This document shows positions 26,484-35,800 of a stretch of 64,000 nt of DNA, one piece after another. The stretch spans positions 3,224,001 to 3,288,000 of the forward strand of contig OY760427.1 in NCBI GenBank assembly GCA_963663495.1, in the 5' to 3' direction. The position numbers and the translations under genes were made by a program. Within the stretch, counting starts at the first letter, position 1. Every line of letters starts with the position of its first letter. Under the pieces are notes generated by a model. It was given only the letters and a program-made list of their open reading frames with translations. It did no database searches and was not told where the DNA came from. This DNA comes from G963663495 sp963663495 (GTDB taxonomy: Bacteria > Bacteroidota > Rhodothermia > Rhodothermales > Bin80).

Positions 26484-27203
26484 CTACGATGCGTTGTCCG
26501 CCCGACGCTGGCGGGAGCGCACGCGGGCAAGCACGAACGCCAACTCATCTTCAGAAACTATATCTCCGTATCTGTCCTCCAGCTCCAATAAGACATCCTC
26601 TGCCTCATCAAATTCTCCGGCTTCCTCGTGGGCGCGTGCCGCCGACATGAGGTATCCTGGTGCCCATATCCCGCTGTCATCTTTAGAGGCAGCACGGGCA
26701 TACAATCTTGCCGCTCCCTCCAGGTCTCCGTCAGCTTGGAGCTGGGCAGCTTCCCCGGCAAGCGCACTGGCGCCGATCAGGTTATCGCTCCCGCTAATCT
26801 TTTCGAACATTTTCGCTGCGGCTTCTACGTCTCTCAACCGAAACAGCGCATCGCCTGCATAGAAGCGGGCCAATCGCCCGGCGGGCGTTGATCCGTACCG
26901 GTCCACGATTTCCGTCAGGCCGGCGGCATTCTCGGTGCCATCCAAAGCCTGCCTGTAATCCCCGTCCTCATATGCAAACACGATTGCTCCAAGCGCCTCT
27001 TCGGCCTGGGTCGCCCTAACACCCTGCAAATATTGATACCCGACAATACCAAACACGATTACGGCGACTCCCGCACCGGCGTAGGTAACGAGGCGCTTGT
27101 TGTCTATATACGCGCCTTGCACGCGAGCGAATAGTGTGGTGGCGGCATCCTTGCGCAACTCTTCGCGCTTGGAGATCGCCCGGGGGGCTTTCAAACGTGC
27201 CAT
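26484..27203 (-). CDS. Membrane-anchored tetratricopeptide-repeat protein
   Basis: 239 residues: a basic cytoplasmic N-terminus, one transmembrane helix (about residues 40-60, LVTYAGAGVAVIVFGIVGYQ) and a helical TPR-like C-terminal region (DYRQALDG..., FYAGDALFRLRDVEAAAKMF, AARLYARAA). The layout resembles the YfgM-like ancillary TPR proteins of the periplasm, but it is not assigned here. It is divergent from gap. Confidence 0.8.
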   Translation of the reverse strand: MARLKAPRAISKREELRKDAATTLFARVQGAYIDNKRLVTYAGAGVAVIVFGIVGYQYLQGVRATQAEEALGAIVFAYEDGDYRQALDGTENAAGLTEIVDRYGSTPAGRLARFYAGDALFRLRDVEAAAKMFEKISGSDNLIGASALAGEAAQLQADGDLEGAARLYARAASKDDSGIWAPGYLMSAARAHEEAGEFDEAEDVLLELEDRYGDIVSEDELAFVLARVRSRQRRADNAS

Positions 27204-27421
27204 AAATTATCGTTGCTATTCACGCCGGACCTATAATGAATTGTACCATCGTACGTTTCCGCAAACGAGCGCAATGTGACCAAAATCTCAGAATCTTGGA
27301 TCTGATTCTGTGTTTGAGCCCCCAGAGAATTCAACCGAATCCATATTGCAGCGTATAACCGGGTTGGTTCATTCGATCTGCTTTCAGGCAATACGGTTCA
27401 CCATCTCACAACCAAACCCTC
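27204..27421. promoter_or_regulatory. Divergent promoter region between the TPR gene and gap
   Basis: 218 bp between two genes transcribed away from each other; promoters for both the minus-strand TPR/NtrC block and the gap-pgk operon must lie here. Individual boxes were not assigned. Confidence 0.5.
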
Positions 27422-28432
27422 ATGGCTATCAACATCGGTATCAACGGTTTCGGACGCATTGGCCGGCTCGTTGCGCGTGCCATTCTGGAGCGCGACGATG
27501 GCAGTTTTAATATTGTTGCCGTCAATGACTTGACGGATGCAAAGACACTTGCCCATTTATTCAAGTACGACTCTGTTCACGGTACTTTCCCTGGACCAGT
27601 TCGTGTTAGAGGTAGTGAGCTGGTTATAGGTAACCAGCTCATACGCGTACTTTCTGAGAGAAACCCGGCCGACCTTCCGTGGGGTGATCTTGACTGCGCG
27701 GTGGTTGTTGAATCCACCGGATTTTTTCGATCGCGGGCGGCTGCTGCGCAGCACCTGGCTGCTGGTGCGCAGAAAGTAGTTATTTCAGCCCCTGCCAAGG
27801 ACAAGGTTGATGCAACAGTTGTCCTTGGCGTCAATGATAATGTGCTGACTGGTAAGGAAACCGTGATTTCGAATGCGAGCTGCACAACAAACTGCCTGGC
27901 TCCAATGGTTAAAATCCTGGACGATGCGCTAGGCATCACGAGCGGTCTCATGACAACGGTGCATGCATACACGTCAGACCAGCGAATGCAGGATTCCCCT
28001 CATGGTGACCTCCGCAGAGCTCGCGCTGCGGCCTATTCTATCGTACCCACGACGACAGGCGCGGCCCGGGCCATTGGGCTTGTACTACCCCACCTGCAGG
28101 GCATGCTGGACGGGATGTCGCTTCGTGTGCCGATTCCCGATGGTTCGCTTACTGACCTCACGGTTCAGGTGAAGAGAGAGGTTTCTGTTGAGTCCATCAA
28201 TGCCTTGTTCAAACAGGCGGCGGCGAATTCTTTGAATGGAATCGTGGAGTACTGTGAGGATCCCATAGTATCGATTGATATTGTGCACAATCCACATTCT
28301 GTCATCTTTGACAGCTTAGCTACCATGGTAAAGGGTAACACAGTGAAGGTGTTGGGGTGGTACGACAACGAGTGGGGTTACGCCAACCGCACTGTGGATG
28401 TCGCATTGAAGTTAATGCAGCTTGCCAGTTAG
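27422..28432 (+). CDS. gap: Type I glyceraldehyde-3-phosphate dehydrogenase
   Basis: 336 residues, the normal length. The NAD-binding start is INGFGRIGRLVARAIL, and the catalytic cysteine is in SNASCTTNCLAP with downstream TVHAYTSDQRMQDSPH and WYDNEWGYANR. The enzyme converts glyceraldehyde 3-phosphate to 1,3-bisphosphoglycerate in glycolysis/gluconeogenesis. pgk follows after 9 bp, a common operon pair. Confidence 0.97.
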   Translation: MAINIGINGFGRIGRLVARAILERDDGSFNIVAVNDLTDAKTLAHLFKYDSVHGTFPGPVRVRGSELVIGNQLIRVLSERNPADLPWGDLDCAVVVESTGFFRSRAAAAQHLAAGAQKVVISAPAKDKVDATVVLGVNDNVLTGKETVISNASCTTNCLAPMVKILDDALGITSGLMTTVHAYTSDQRMQDSPHGDLRRARAAAYSIVPTTTGAARAIGLVLPHLQGMLDGMSLRVPIPDGSLTDLTVQVKREVSVESINALFKQAAANSLNGIVEYCEDPIVSIDIVHNPHSVIFDSLATMVKGNTVKVLGWYDNEWGYANRTVDVALKLMQLAS

Positions 28433-28441
28433 CAGGTCCGC

Positions 28442-29638
28442 GTGGATAAGCTGTCGCTTTGTGACGTAGAAGTTCGGGGTCTGCGCATTATGGTACGTGC
28501 AGATTTCAATGTACCGCTCACTGCCGGTCCTACCGACACGTTTGTGGTGGCTGATGACACACGAATTCGCGCGGCTTTGCCTACCATCCAGGCCTTAACT
28601 TCAGCCGGAGCCAAGGTCATCCTGTTAAGCCATCTCGGGCGCCCCAAGGGTACTCCAGAACCCAGATACAGCTTGGCGCCCGTAGCTGCTCATCTTGGCA
28701 TGCTCTTGAAGTCAGGAGCCCGCTTCTTTCCCGAGAATACAGGCCCTGCGGTTGAGGCAGAGATCCGTGGCATGCAAGGCGGTGATGTGCTGCTCCTGGA
28801 GAATACGCGTTTTCATGCCGGCGAAACAAAGAATGACCCGGAGCTCGCCCGGCAATGGGCTGCATTGGCAGACGTATTCGTAAATGATGCATTCGGGACT
28901 GCCCACCGTGCGCACGCTTCCAATGTCGGGATTGCCTGCTGCATGAGTCGATCGGTAGCAGGCCTACTCCTCGCGCGAGAATTGGAGTACCTCATTGGCG
29001 CTCTTGCTAATCCTGCGAGTCCGTTTGTCGCAATCTTGGGTGGTGCCAAGGTCTCTGACAAGATCGGGGTCATCCAGAATCTGGAAGATCGCGTAGATTC
29101 AATCCTCATTGGCGGAGCCATGAGCTACACTTTTCTCAAGGCTCTTGGACTCCCCGTCGGTGCCTCCCTAGTGCAGAACGACTGGTTGGATTTTGCTTTG
29201 GAGACGTACAACCGAGGCAAGATTGTTCTACCCACCGATCATGTGACAGCCGGGAGGTTCGGACCCGAATCGAATGCTGAATATACTGGTGTGTCCATTG
29301 CCGCGAGACAGTTGGGGTTAGATATTGGCCCGGACACGCGCAACCTCTACCGTCAGCATATACTGAAGGCGAAAACCGTAATTTGGAACGGTCCGATGGG
29401 AGTCTTTGAGAATCCGGCGTTTGCAGCGGGCACTGTGGCTGTTGCGGAAGCGCTGGCTGATGCAACTGACAGCGGCTCCACGACCATTGTGGGCGGTGGT
29501 GATTCAGTGGCAGCTGTCCACCAGGCCAACTGCGCAGATCGTGTAACGCATGTTTCCACAGGTGGTGGTGCGATGCTGGCGTGCCTGGAAGGCAAGGAAT
29601 TGCCTGGACTTTCCGCGCTGACGGATAGGCCGGCGTAA
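28442..29638 (+). CDS. pgk: Phosphoglycerate kinase
   Basis: 398 residues, normal for bacterial Pgk, from a GTG start. Diagnostic segments: VRADFNVPL, LLSHLGRPKG, LLLENTRFHAGETKNDP, VAILGGAKVSDKIGV, WNGPMGVFENPAF and VGGGDSVAAV. Transfers the acyl phosphate of 1,3-bisphosphoglycerate to ADP. It sits between gap and a glycosyltransferase gene whose TTG start is 13 bp downstream. Confidence 0.97.
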   Translation: MDKLSLCDVEVRGLRIMVRADFNVPLTAGPTDTFVVADDTRIRAALPTIQALTSAGAKVILLSHLGRPKGTPEPRYSLAPVAAHLGMLLKSGARFFPENTGPAVEAEIRGMQGGDVLLLENTRFHAGETKNDPELARQWAALADVFVNDAFGTAHRAHASNVGIACCMSRSVAGLLLARELEYLIGALANPASPFVAILGGAKVSDKIGVIQNLEDRVDSILIGGAMSYTFLKALGLPVGASLVQNDWLDFALETYNRGKIVLPTDHVTAGRFGPESNAEYTGVSIAARQLGLDIGPDTRNLYRQHILKAKTVIWNGPMGVFENPAFAAGTVAVAEALADATDSGSTTIVGGGDSVAAVHQANCADRVTHVSTGGGAMLACLEGKELPGLSALTDRPA

Positions 29639-29651
29639 GCGCGAGCGGCTT

Positions 29652-30099
29652 TTGACGATTACTGTCGTTATTCCGACTCTCAATGAGGCATCCCGGATTG
29701 ATGCTGCGATAGCCTCCGTTTCTGTGCAAGACCCGCCGTGGGAGGTTCTGGTTGTTGACGGCGGATCGGATGACGACACCGTTACCAAGTGTGACGGGCT
29801 CGCCACGGTGCTTCACTCCCCGCGCGGGCGGGCAAAGCAGATGAATGTCGGATGGCGGGCAGCCCGCGGGCAGGCTGTGCTGTTCTTGCATGCTGACACG
29901 ACGCTACCGAAGGCCGCATTCACCGAGGTACGGCGATGCCTTGCTGACCAGACAGCCGAGGGTGGCATATTCAGGCTCCAGTTCGATGCCAGTCATCCGC
30001 TTCTGAACCTTTTCTCCTACGGTTCGCGGATAAAGACTGTGTGCACCTGTTTTGGGGACCGCGGCATTTTCGGTCGCCGTGACACATTGGAGAAAATAG
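29652..30099 (+). pseudogene. Glycosyltransferase (GT2, arsenosugar-type family) 5' half, split by a 15.4-kb insertion
   Basis: 149 codons of a GT-A fold enzyme from a TTG start: VVIPTLNEASRIDAAI, VDGGSDDDT, a short PRGRAKQMNVGWRAA, FLHADTTLP (DxD-like) and CFGDRGIFGRR. These match the TIGR04283-type GT2 family (annotated as arsenosugar biosynthesis glycosyltransferase). The ORF now runs into IS66 sequence (ERAVNCILIR) and stops. Its other half is at 45545-45810; joining 30099 to 45545 gives one frame of 237 codons, reading EKIGGYREL across the junction. Confidence 0.9.
30092..30099. repeat. 8-bp target duplication, left copy, of the 15.4-kb segment
   Basis: gaaaatag, identical to 45537-45544; eight bases is the IS66 duplication length. 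Confidence 0.93.
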
Positions 30100-30357
30100 G
30101 TGAGCGTGCGGTGAACTGCATCTTGATTAGGTGACGGGTTCTGTAGAGCTTACCCGTAGACGTGAGAACCCAGACCCCGGACCGCATGGTACAGCCCAGA
30201 CGTACGCCGGTAGAGCAGTATAACGAAAGGAGCCAGTCCGCAGCGGCGTCTTGCACAGAGCAGGGCATCCCGTACGGACCGTTAAATTACTGGAGGCGGA
30301 AGTATCGCCAGGAGACTGCAGCCGAGGGTTCGTGGATGTAGGCAATGCAGCGCCAAG
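30100..30357 (+). mobile_element. IS66-E remnant, left end and 5' part of tnpA
   Basis: Diverged copy of the C/D-type element: the left end gtgagcgtgcggtgaactgc (gtaagcg in D) is followed by the same leader and a tnpA start (ATG at 30186, MVQPRRTP) with small deletions, up to tgcagcgccaag where IS66-C is inserted. The tnpA tail resumes at 32868. Non-functional. Confidence 0.85.
30350..30357. repeat. Target duplication of IS66-C, left copy
   Basis: gcgccaag, identical to 32868-32875. Confidence 0.92.
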
Positions 30358-30490
30358 GTAAGCGTGCGGTGAAGTACAGGGTAGCGGGCTTTTTGGCGGT
30401 TTTGGCGGGTACAGTGTGGTTGGAAGGAGGAGAGCATGTGGGCTTGCCCGATCTGGACGATTCGGCGTCCGGCAGCTAGGCGGCCTTACC

Positions 30491-32086
30491 CTAGTGGGCT
30501 TGCCGTGCCCGTTTCCAATGATGGGGCAATAGCGCTGCTATGTCCTCGGCAGGATGTGTCGGGATGCGCTGGAATACTTCCATGAGCCATTCCATGGGGT
30601 TGACGTCGTGGAATTTGCAGGTTCCAAGGAGCGAATAGACCACGGCACCCCGCTGGGATGCATCATGGGATCCTGCGAACATGTAGTTCTTCCTACCAAT
30701 AGCCAGTGGCCGTATCGCATTCTCAACCAGATTATTGTCCAACTCCACACGGCCCTCATCCAGATATCGGGTCAGCCTTTGCCAACGGCCAAGCGTATAC
30801 TGGGTCGCCTTGGCCCACGGGCTCTTGGGTAAACCATTGTTCACCTCCAGCCACGGTTTCAGCTCCTCCAGTACAGGTCCGGCCCGTTCCTGTCGCAGTT
30901 GCTGACGAACATCCGCACTCGCACCCGTTTTGCGTAGCCAACGCTCTATGAGGTAGAGCTTGCGTATCTCCTTCAACACATGCGCGGCCTTATCCGGCTC
31001 GTACGTCTTGCAGTCGAAGAACTTGCGCCGGGCATGCGCCATGCATGCGTAGAGCGTTACGGATGGGTCCGCATCAAAGATGTCGTAAGCTACATACCCG
31101 TCTGTCTGTAGCAATCCCTCATACCCGTGCAAAAACCCCACCGGACCCGCCCGAGCACGGGTCTTCCGGTATTCCATCACCAACAGTCTCTGCTCTGGAC
31201 TATGGTACACCCAATAAAAGCCTTTATGCAGCGATCCCTTCTTATCTCCATCCTGCACCTCAATCCCCGTCTCATCCGCCTGCAGATACCCGGTGGATAG
31301 CAACTCCTGCTTCAGAGCATCATACAACGGGGTCAGGTGCGACGCAGACTGCGATATCCAGCCTCCCAGCGTGGACTTCGCAATCTCCACGCCTTCCCGA
31401 CGAAACCGCTGCTGCTGACGGTACGAAGGCAGGTGGTCCGCATATTTGCCCACTACCACATCTGCCAACAACCCCGGACCCGCCATGCCCTTGTTCACCA
31501 TCCGTGGTGGCAACTCACCTATGATCACCCCCTTATCCTCATCCCCAGGGTCCACATACTTCGGACGCACATACTCAATAACCTTCATATGGGCGGGTAC
31601 ACGCTCCAGAACCAGCGTCTTCTCCGCCCCGATGCACGTCATACCACGGGTATCCCCGTCAGGCTCAATAGTAATCGTTTCGCGGGGCAGTTTCTTCAGC
31701 AGATCGTCCAGCGCTTTACGCTTGGGCTTGCCCTTCTTCTGCCGTCCGTTCGCCTTTTGCCCATGCTTCGTCTGTCCATTCGTCTCCGGCTCCGGTAGAG
31801 GGACCTCCTGCTCCGGGTCATCGAACAACGTGCCCTGCTGCGGGTCATTCAGCACACACTTTTCACTCTTGGGACTGTATAGCGCGCGTAGCGCTAGCAT
31901 CAGCCGGTTATTCATATTCCCCAATTCTGCCTCAAGCCGGCTGCATCGATCATGCAGCTGGCTATTCTTTCTCCCCAATTCTGCATTATCCCGGCTGTAC
32001 TGATCAAAGGCACTGGCCAATTCGGGGTGCTGTGCAAGCAACGCAACCTGCGCGGGGGAGAGGATAGAATGTGCTTCGGGCTGCAT
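30491..32086 (-). CDS. tnpC: IS66 transposase TnpC (element C)
   Basis: 531 residues from the ATG at 32086 (MQPEAHSILS), the start also used by copy D; an in-frame ATG at 32128 would add 14 residues unlike any IS66 start. Coiled-coil N-terminus, central HTH/zinc-binding part (KVIEYVRPKYVDPGDE), then the IS66 DDE domain (LQADETGIEVQD, DGYVAYDIFD, CMAHARRKFFDC, ELDNNLVENAIRP) and the C-terminal HPAEDIAALLPHHWK. It performs transposition of the element. Complete and open. Confidence 0.93.
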   Translation of the reverse strand: MQPEAHSILSPAQVALLAQHPELASAFDQYSRDNAELGRKNSQLHDRCSRLEAELGNMNNRLMLALRALYSPKSEKCVLNDPQQGTLFDDPEQEVPLPEPETNGQTKHGQKANGRQKKGKPKRKALDDLLKKLPRETITIEPDGDTRGMTCIGAEKTLVLERVPAHMKVIEYVRPKYVDPGDEDKGVIIGELPPRMVNKGMAGPGLLADVVVGKYADHLPSYRQQQRFRREGVEIAKSTLGGWISQSASHLTPLYDALKQELLSTGYLQADETGIEVQDGDKKGSLHKGFYWVYHSPEQRLLVMEYRKTRARAGPVGFLHGYEGLLQTDGYVAYDIFDADPSVTLYACMAHARRKFFDCKTYEPDKAAHVLKEIRKLYLIERWLRKTGASADVRQQLRQERAGPVLEELKPWLEVNNGLPKSPWAKATQYTLGRWQRLTRYLDEGRVELDNNLVENAIRPLAIGRKNYMFAGSHDASQRGAVVYSLLGTCKFHDVNPMEWLMEVFQRIPTHPAEDIAALLPHHWKRARQAH

Positions 32087-32146
32087 GGTGAGCCAGCAAC
32101 ACCAGCATATTGCTTGTTCCCGAATCACACATTATATTTGGCCCGA

Positions 32147-32485
32147 TTATCGGCTTTTTACCGCATATCGGGGCCGATATTTCACCGTCTTCAACGACAC
32201 CCCCTCCAGCATCATCACCATCTGTGCCCATGTCGGCACATCCTCCTCTGGCAACGCAAACGTACCCGTCTCCAAGCGCTTGTAGAAGATCGCAAAGCCG
32301 TTCCGATCCCATGTGAGCGCCTTCAAATGGTTTCGCCTCCTGTTGATGAATACAAAGATGTCTCCCGACATCGGATTCCGCTTCATGCCGCTCTTTACCA
32401 AAGCGCGCAAGCCGTCAAAGCTTGTGCGCATGTCCACCGGTGGTCGGTAAAAGAAGTACCGGTGCGAAGGTGCCAGTCCGATCAT
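32147..32485 (-). CDS. tnpB: IS66 accessory protein TnpB (Orf2)
   Basis: 112 residues from the ATG at 32485, which overlaps the tnpA stop (ATGA). Typical IS66 Orf2: YRPPVDMRTSFDGLRALV, MSGDIFVFINRRRNHLKAL, WDRNGFAIFYKRLETGTF. Required with TnpA and TnpC for transposition; unrelated to IS605 TnpB. Confidence 0.93.
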   Translation of the reverse strand: MIGLAPSHRYFFYRPPVDMRTSFDGLRALVKSGMKRNPMSGDIFVFINRRRNHLKALTWDRNGFAIFYKRLETGTFALPEEDVPTWAQMVMMLEGVSLKTVKYRPRYAVKSR

Positions 32486-32781
32486 GACTGCGTCAGCCTG
32501 GCCAGGTACGAAGCAGAGACCGGTGCAAAGAACCGCACCCGTATCCCACCCGGACATGCGATCTCTACCTGTGCCGCTTCCCTTGGTGCTGCACTGCCTA
32601 TCTCCACGAAGCCTCGGCTGTCCTCGGCTGCAGTCTCCTGGCGAACCTTCCGCCTCCAATAATTCAACTGCCCATACGAGATGCCGTGCTTTGCACAAAA
32701 CGCCGCTGCGGACTGGGTCCTTTCGTTATACTGCTCTACCAGCGGAAACATCTCTTCCGCCGTACGTTTGGGCTGTACCAT
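32482..32781 (-). CDS. tnpA: IS66 accessory protein TnpA (Orf1)
   Basis: 99 residues from the ATG at 32781 (MVQPKRTAEE); an ATG at 32805 is an alternative. A small HTH protein: EQYNERTQSAAAFCAKHGIS and YGQLNYWRRKVR are the DNA-binding region, and the end FFAPVSASYLARL is shared by all copies here. Confidence 0.9.
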   Translation of the reverse strand: MVQPKRTAEEMFPLVEQYNERTQSAAAFCAKHGISYGQLNYWRRKVRQETAAEDSRGFVEIGSAAPREAAQVEIACPGGIRVRFFAPVSASYLARLTQS

Positions 32782-32867
32782 GCGATCTGGGGTCTGGGTT
32801 CTCACGTCTAGGGGTAAGCTCCCCAGAACCCATCACCCAATCAAGATGTAGTTCACCGCACGCTTAC

Positions 32868-32875
32868 GCGCCAAG
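32868..32875. repeat. Target duplication of IS66-C, right copy
   Basis: gcgccaag, identical to 30350-30357. Confidence 0.92.
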
Positions 32876-32965
32876 GGAAGCGGCGCAGGAAGAAATCGCG
32901 TATCCGCACGAGAGGATGGCATTATTCACCTCAAGTCACACACCATACCTGCTGGGCCGAAATAC
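32868..32965 (+). pseudogene. IS66-E tnpA tail, right of IS66-C
   Basis: Continues the tnpA frame interrupted at 30357: PREAAQEEIAYPHERMALF and PYLLGR align with PREAAQVEIACPG...RFFAPVSASYLAR of copy C. Beyond about 32965 no IS66 sequence is seen, so the rest of copy E has been lost. Confidence 0.75.
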
Positions 32966-33224
32966 CCGAGATATTCCGACAGCCATGCCAGCGATATTTA
33001 ACCATACCTGACGAACAATCGAACCGTTATGGATGATTTATGGGGGAAGGGCAGGGCCAGTCCAAGAACCATTCAGAAAAGCCTACTTTTCTGGCAAACA
33101 CTAGCCTTAGACCCATTTCCAAAGCAGACGATGGCCAAGGCCCCGCCGAGCTGATTCTTTACACCACCATAATCGTTAGCCACTGCAACCGCTTCAAGCA
33201 GCGCGGGGCTCGAGGTGCGATCAA

Positions 33225-33533
33225 CTATGCCGCCGGATGTTTCTTTCCGGCCTTCCTCGCCTCCTTTACGGCTGGCTGCATACCCATGAGGCAATCTCCA
33301 ATGAGTTCCACGTTATAGTTCGTGTTCCTAGCCGCATCATGAAGTTCCCTGCTTGGATCAAGATAATTTATACAATCCTCCGCTATGCGTCTAGTCACGT
33401 CGGATCGCTCATGCATAGCTCGCAGAAGCAGTGTGCTTGCATCAGAGATCATGCGCCCGTCTCCAAATTCTCCGACCAACTTTTGCTGGCCCAATGGAAA
33501 AACGCGCGGAGCCTGAGTGACAGTGAGCATCAA
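33225..33533 (-). pseudogene. IS1380-family transposase N-terminal remnant
   Basis: 102 residues. GEFGDGRMISDASTLLLRAM followed by HERSDVTRRIAEDCINYLDP and SRELHDAARN match the N-terminal region of IS1380 transposases (DGG.LLLRE.D.RLG...DPRDPSR.EHSL). The catalytic domain is absent. It differs from the intact IS1380 copy at 42964, so it is an independent, older insertion. Stretches 32966-33224 and 33534-33658 around it hold no gene I can recognise. Confidence 0.55.
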
Positions 33534-33658
33534 TGTGAGAGGAAATCCTAAGACCGCGAACGACTATGACATCTTCACTGTTATCGAATAACTCCTCTCC
33601 TGCGGGTTGGTAAGCGGGTAAGGCGAAGTTTGAACCGAGCGAGCCTTTACTTGGGGAA

Positions 33659-34909
33659 TTATATACGTGAGTGACCAACTGTACACAGTGAGGCACTAGT
33701 ATCAATTTCACGGGTCATAGGGGTCGGTAACCCGAACGCCCCTCGCCGTGCAGAAGCCCCAATCCCGGAGGCCAGTATGTTTGCAGCCGCATTCAGGTCT
33801 GCATGATCCGCATGTCCACAGGACATACACGTGAATTTGCTCTGCGTCTTACGGTTACTCGCTTCTGTGTGCCCACACACAGAACACCGCTGACTGGTAT
33901 AGGCAGCGGTAACCTTTATCACCTTGCGGCACTTATAGCCCAGCATCTGATCCAGCTGACCCCAACCTGTTCGCAGTATCCCACGGTTGAGGCCAGACTT
34001 CTGTCTGACGTTTGTGCCAAAGCTCTCCATCGTCCCCTTAGCTGAACATGTCATCGCTTTGATCTTCAGGTCCTCCAGTATCACCGTTGAGGAGCATTTG
34101 GCAATACTGCGACTTACCTGGTGGTTCGCATTCTTGAGGATGTTAGCACGCTTGCGCTGTATGCGGGCGATTCTATGCTTCCGCCTGTTACGACGGTTGG
34201 AGCCTTTCTTCTGTCTCGCCAGTCTTCGCTGATGCCGCTTCAACTTGGCATCAAGACGCTTCGTATCCGGTTGTCTGATAATGCTTGTATCGCCCTCTGT
34301 GGAGACCATAGCGATCTGCCCGCAATTACGGTCAATGCCTACAGCACTGCCGGTATCCTCTATTACAGGTGCCTCAATCTTGTAGCAGATGACAGCATAC
34401 CATTTGCCGGTGTTCTTCTTTACAGTGGCTTTGATGGGTATACCATCAGGGTACGGGTTGCCTCCCCGCCTGCGGAGCGCCATATATCCCACTTTCGGGA
34501 TATACAGCTTGCCATCCCGAACCCTTACGTTATCCGGGATCGTGAACGAAGGCGTACTACCACGTCTGGAATGGAATCTCGGTCTTCTCTTACCTTCCCT
34601 GAAGAATGCCTTCCATGCATCCGCCTGATATTTCAATGTGTATCTAACGACACCAAAGGAGTATTCAGGTAGCCACTCGACCGTACGGCGCAGTGCCGTG
34701 AACCGCTTCCCCAGCGAGAAGAAGCTTACCGAGGGCGGCTTCTCTCCAGCCTCTTTCGCTTTCTTGTAGGCCTCGCTCTGCTCTGCGAGGATGGCATTCC
34801 ACACAAACCTACACGCACCCGCTAATCCAGCAAGTTACTTGGCGTTACTTCGACTTCCGGGCAATAGCCTGTATGTGATATTGCGGTATGCACTAACCGT
34901 TTCGGGCAT
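33659..34909 (-). pseudogene. tnpB: IS200/IS605-type TnpB (RNA-guided nuclease) gene with an early nonsense codon
   Basis: The full frame from ATG 34909 has 416 codons: MPETVSAYRNITYRLLPG, then TAA at codon 25 (34837-34835), then LAGLAGACRFVWNAILAEQ, the normal TnpB N-terminus. Only the part from ATG 34804 (381 residues) is an open ORF. The RuvC residues are all present: Asp in SAVGIDRNCG, Glu in VILEDLKIKAM and Asp in HADHADLNAAANIL, with a four-Cys zinc ribbon (RCSVCGH, FTCMSCGH). Without the stop it would be a complete TnpB. No TnpA (Y1 transposase) is nearby. A guide RNA, if any, would lie at the 3' end (around 33540-33700) but was not identified. Confidence 0.85.
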
Positions 34910-35165
34910 GGCACTGTGATATATAACTCCCTAATAGATGAAAATTATATTCCATGCGTACCCACGTGTTGAGGTATATGAAATAATTGCAGTTTGTTCG
35001 TGAAAAGCGGGAACCGATTATGAAAAACTGGCGAAAGCCATCCTGTCTGCACCACCCAAGCACAAAAAGTAACTCCTGCGAAAACGCGTGGCATTCAGCC
35101 ATATAACTCCCTTTACTTGCGTACTTCAGCAATCCTTGCAGTGTGTAATCCTTCCCCATTTTCAC
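34893..35165 (-). CDS. Small ORF of unknown function after the TIR gene
   Basis: 90 residues from a GTG that overlaps the TIR stop codon. MGKDYTLQGLLKYASKGSYM reads like protein, but the second half (RFSRTNCNYFIYLNTWVRM) has unusual composition and runs up to the TnpB start region, so it may be a gene cut by the TnpB element. Two copies of atataactccct (34921 and 35101) lie exactly 180 bp apart in it. Confidence 0.3.
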   Translation of the reverse strand: MKMGKDYTLQGLLKYASKGSYMAECHAFSQELLFVLGWCRQDGFRQFFIIGSRFSRTNCNYFIYLNTWVRMEYNFHLLGSYISQCHARNG

Positions 35166-35674
35166 GGAAATTGCCCCCGGATTCTAATCGCTTCCTCCAC
35201 TACATTCGCCAAGTTGGCTCTTATCCAGTTGTAACGTCGCTTGCTGTCATATCCCGGTGGGTTGTAACACTTAATAACGGAGTTTAGTGGGTATCGGTTG
35301 CCGTGCTTATCTGCGACAGTGAAGTGTGCAAATGGATTACGACCCATATGCGATTCATATCCGAAGTTGTCCAAGAGGCCATGTATGTGAATACCCGCTA
35401 AGCCCTTTTGATGCGTCCATGCCTCACGGATTTCGTAGTCAATCCAGCGGCGCCCCGCCGTTTGCGCGCCGACTAGCACGAGTGCGCATGACCGATGCAT
35501 CATCTGTTCGTTAATCCATTTCATAATCGCCTCGTCCCCTCCCCTCGCTACTTCCTCCCACTTTTGGTCCGTTGCCGGTCGATTTCCCTCCACCATGCCG
35601 ATGTTACGAACAGTGGCGGCACGCCAGCTGTCGGCGTCAAAATGGAAGCTATAGAAGACCCTTCGCTTGATCAT
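35162..35674 (-). CDS. TIR-like domain protein (MTH538/DUF1863, ThsB-like)
   Basis: 170 residues forming one domain. RVFYSFHFDADSWRAATVRN at the start, a central CALVLVGAQTAGRRWIDYEI with the conserved Trp/Glu, and a C-terminal helix match the MTH538 TIR-like family, which includes ThsB of Thoeris. ThsB proteins make NAD-derived signal molecules upon phage infection. No ThsA (SIR2/SLOG NADase) is present; instead the gene lies downstream, on the same strand, of a ParA-like NTPase and a HEPN-like protein. A role in phage defence is likely from family and context; partner and output are unknown. Confidence 0.82.
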   Translation of the reverse strand: MIKRRVFYSFHFDADSWRAATVRNIGMVEGNRPATDQKWEEVARGGDEAIMKWINEQMMHRSCALVLVGAQTAGRRWIDYEIREAWTHQKGLAGIHIHGLLDNFGYESHMGRNPFAHFTVADKHGNRYPLNSVIKCYNPPGYDSKRRYNWIRANLANVVEEAIRIRGQFP

Positions 35675-35800
35675 TTCGTTTTATCTCCAATAGCAACGCG
35701 ATGGGCGAGGCTGGTCGTCAGTTTAACAAGCATTCCTCAAGAAAGCAGAAGCGACGGAGAATCCATGACGCATAATAAATGACGCGAATATAATCGACCG

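Larger units (their letters stand above)
30358..32867 (-). mobile_element. Complete IS66 element C (tnpA-tnpB-tnpC)
   Basis: 2510 bp, ends gtaagcgtgcggtgaa at both sides as inverted repeats, with a perfect 8-bp duplication. It carries the three classic IS66 genes on the minus strand with overlapping tnpA/tnpB. All three frames are open, so this copy may be active and may have supplied transposase for the surrounding copies. It sits inside the tnpA of the older copy E. Confidence 0.95.

Noticed and set aside
32147..32485. IS66 TnpB as a TnpB RNA-guided nuclease
   Set aside because: IS66 Orf2 shares only the name; it has no RuvC residues. The RuvC-type TnpB is the separate gene at 33659-34909.
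34921..35112. Direct repeat atataactccct (34921, 35101) as ends of a small mobile element
   Set aside because: Only 12 bp and 180 bp apart, with no inverted repeats or gene between; could be chance in AT-rich sequence.
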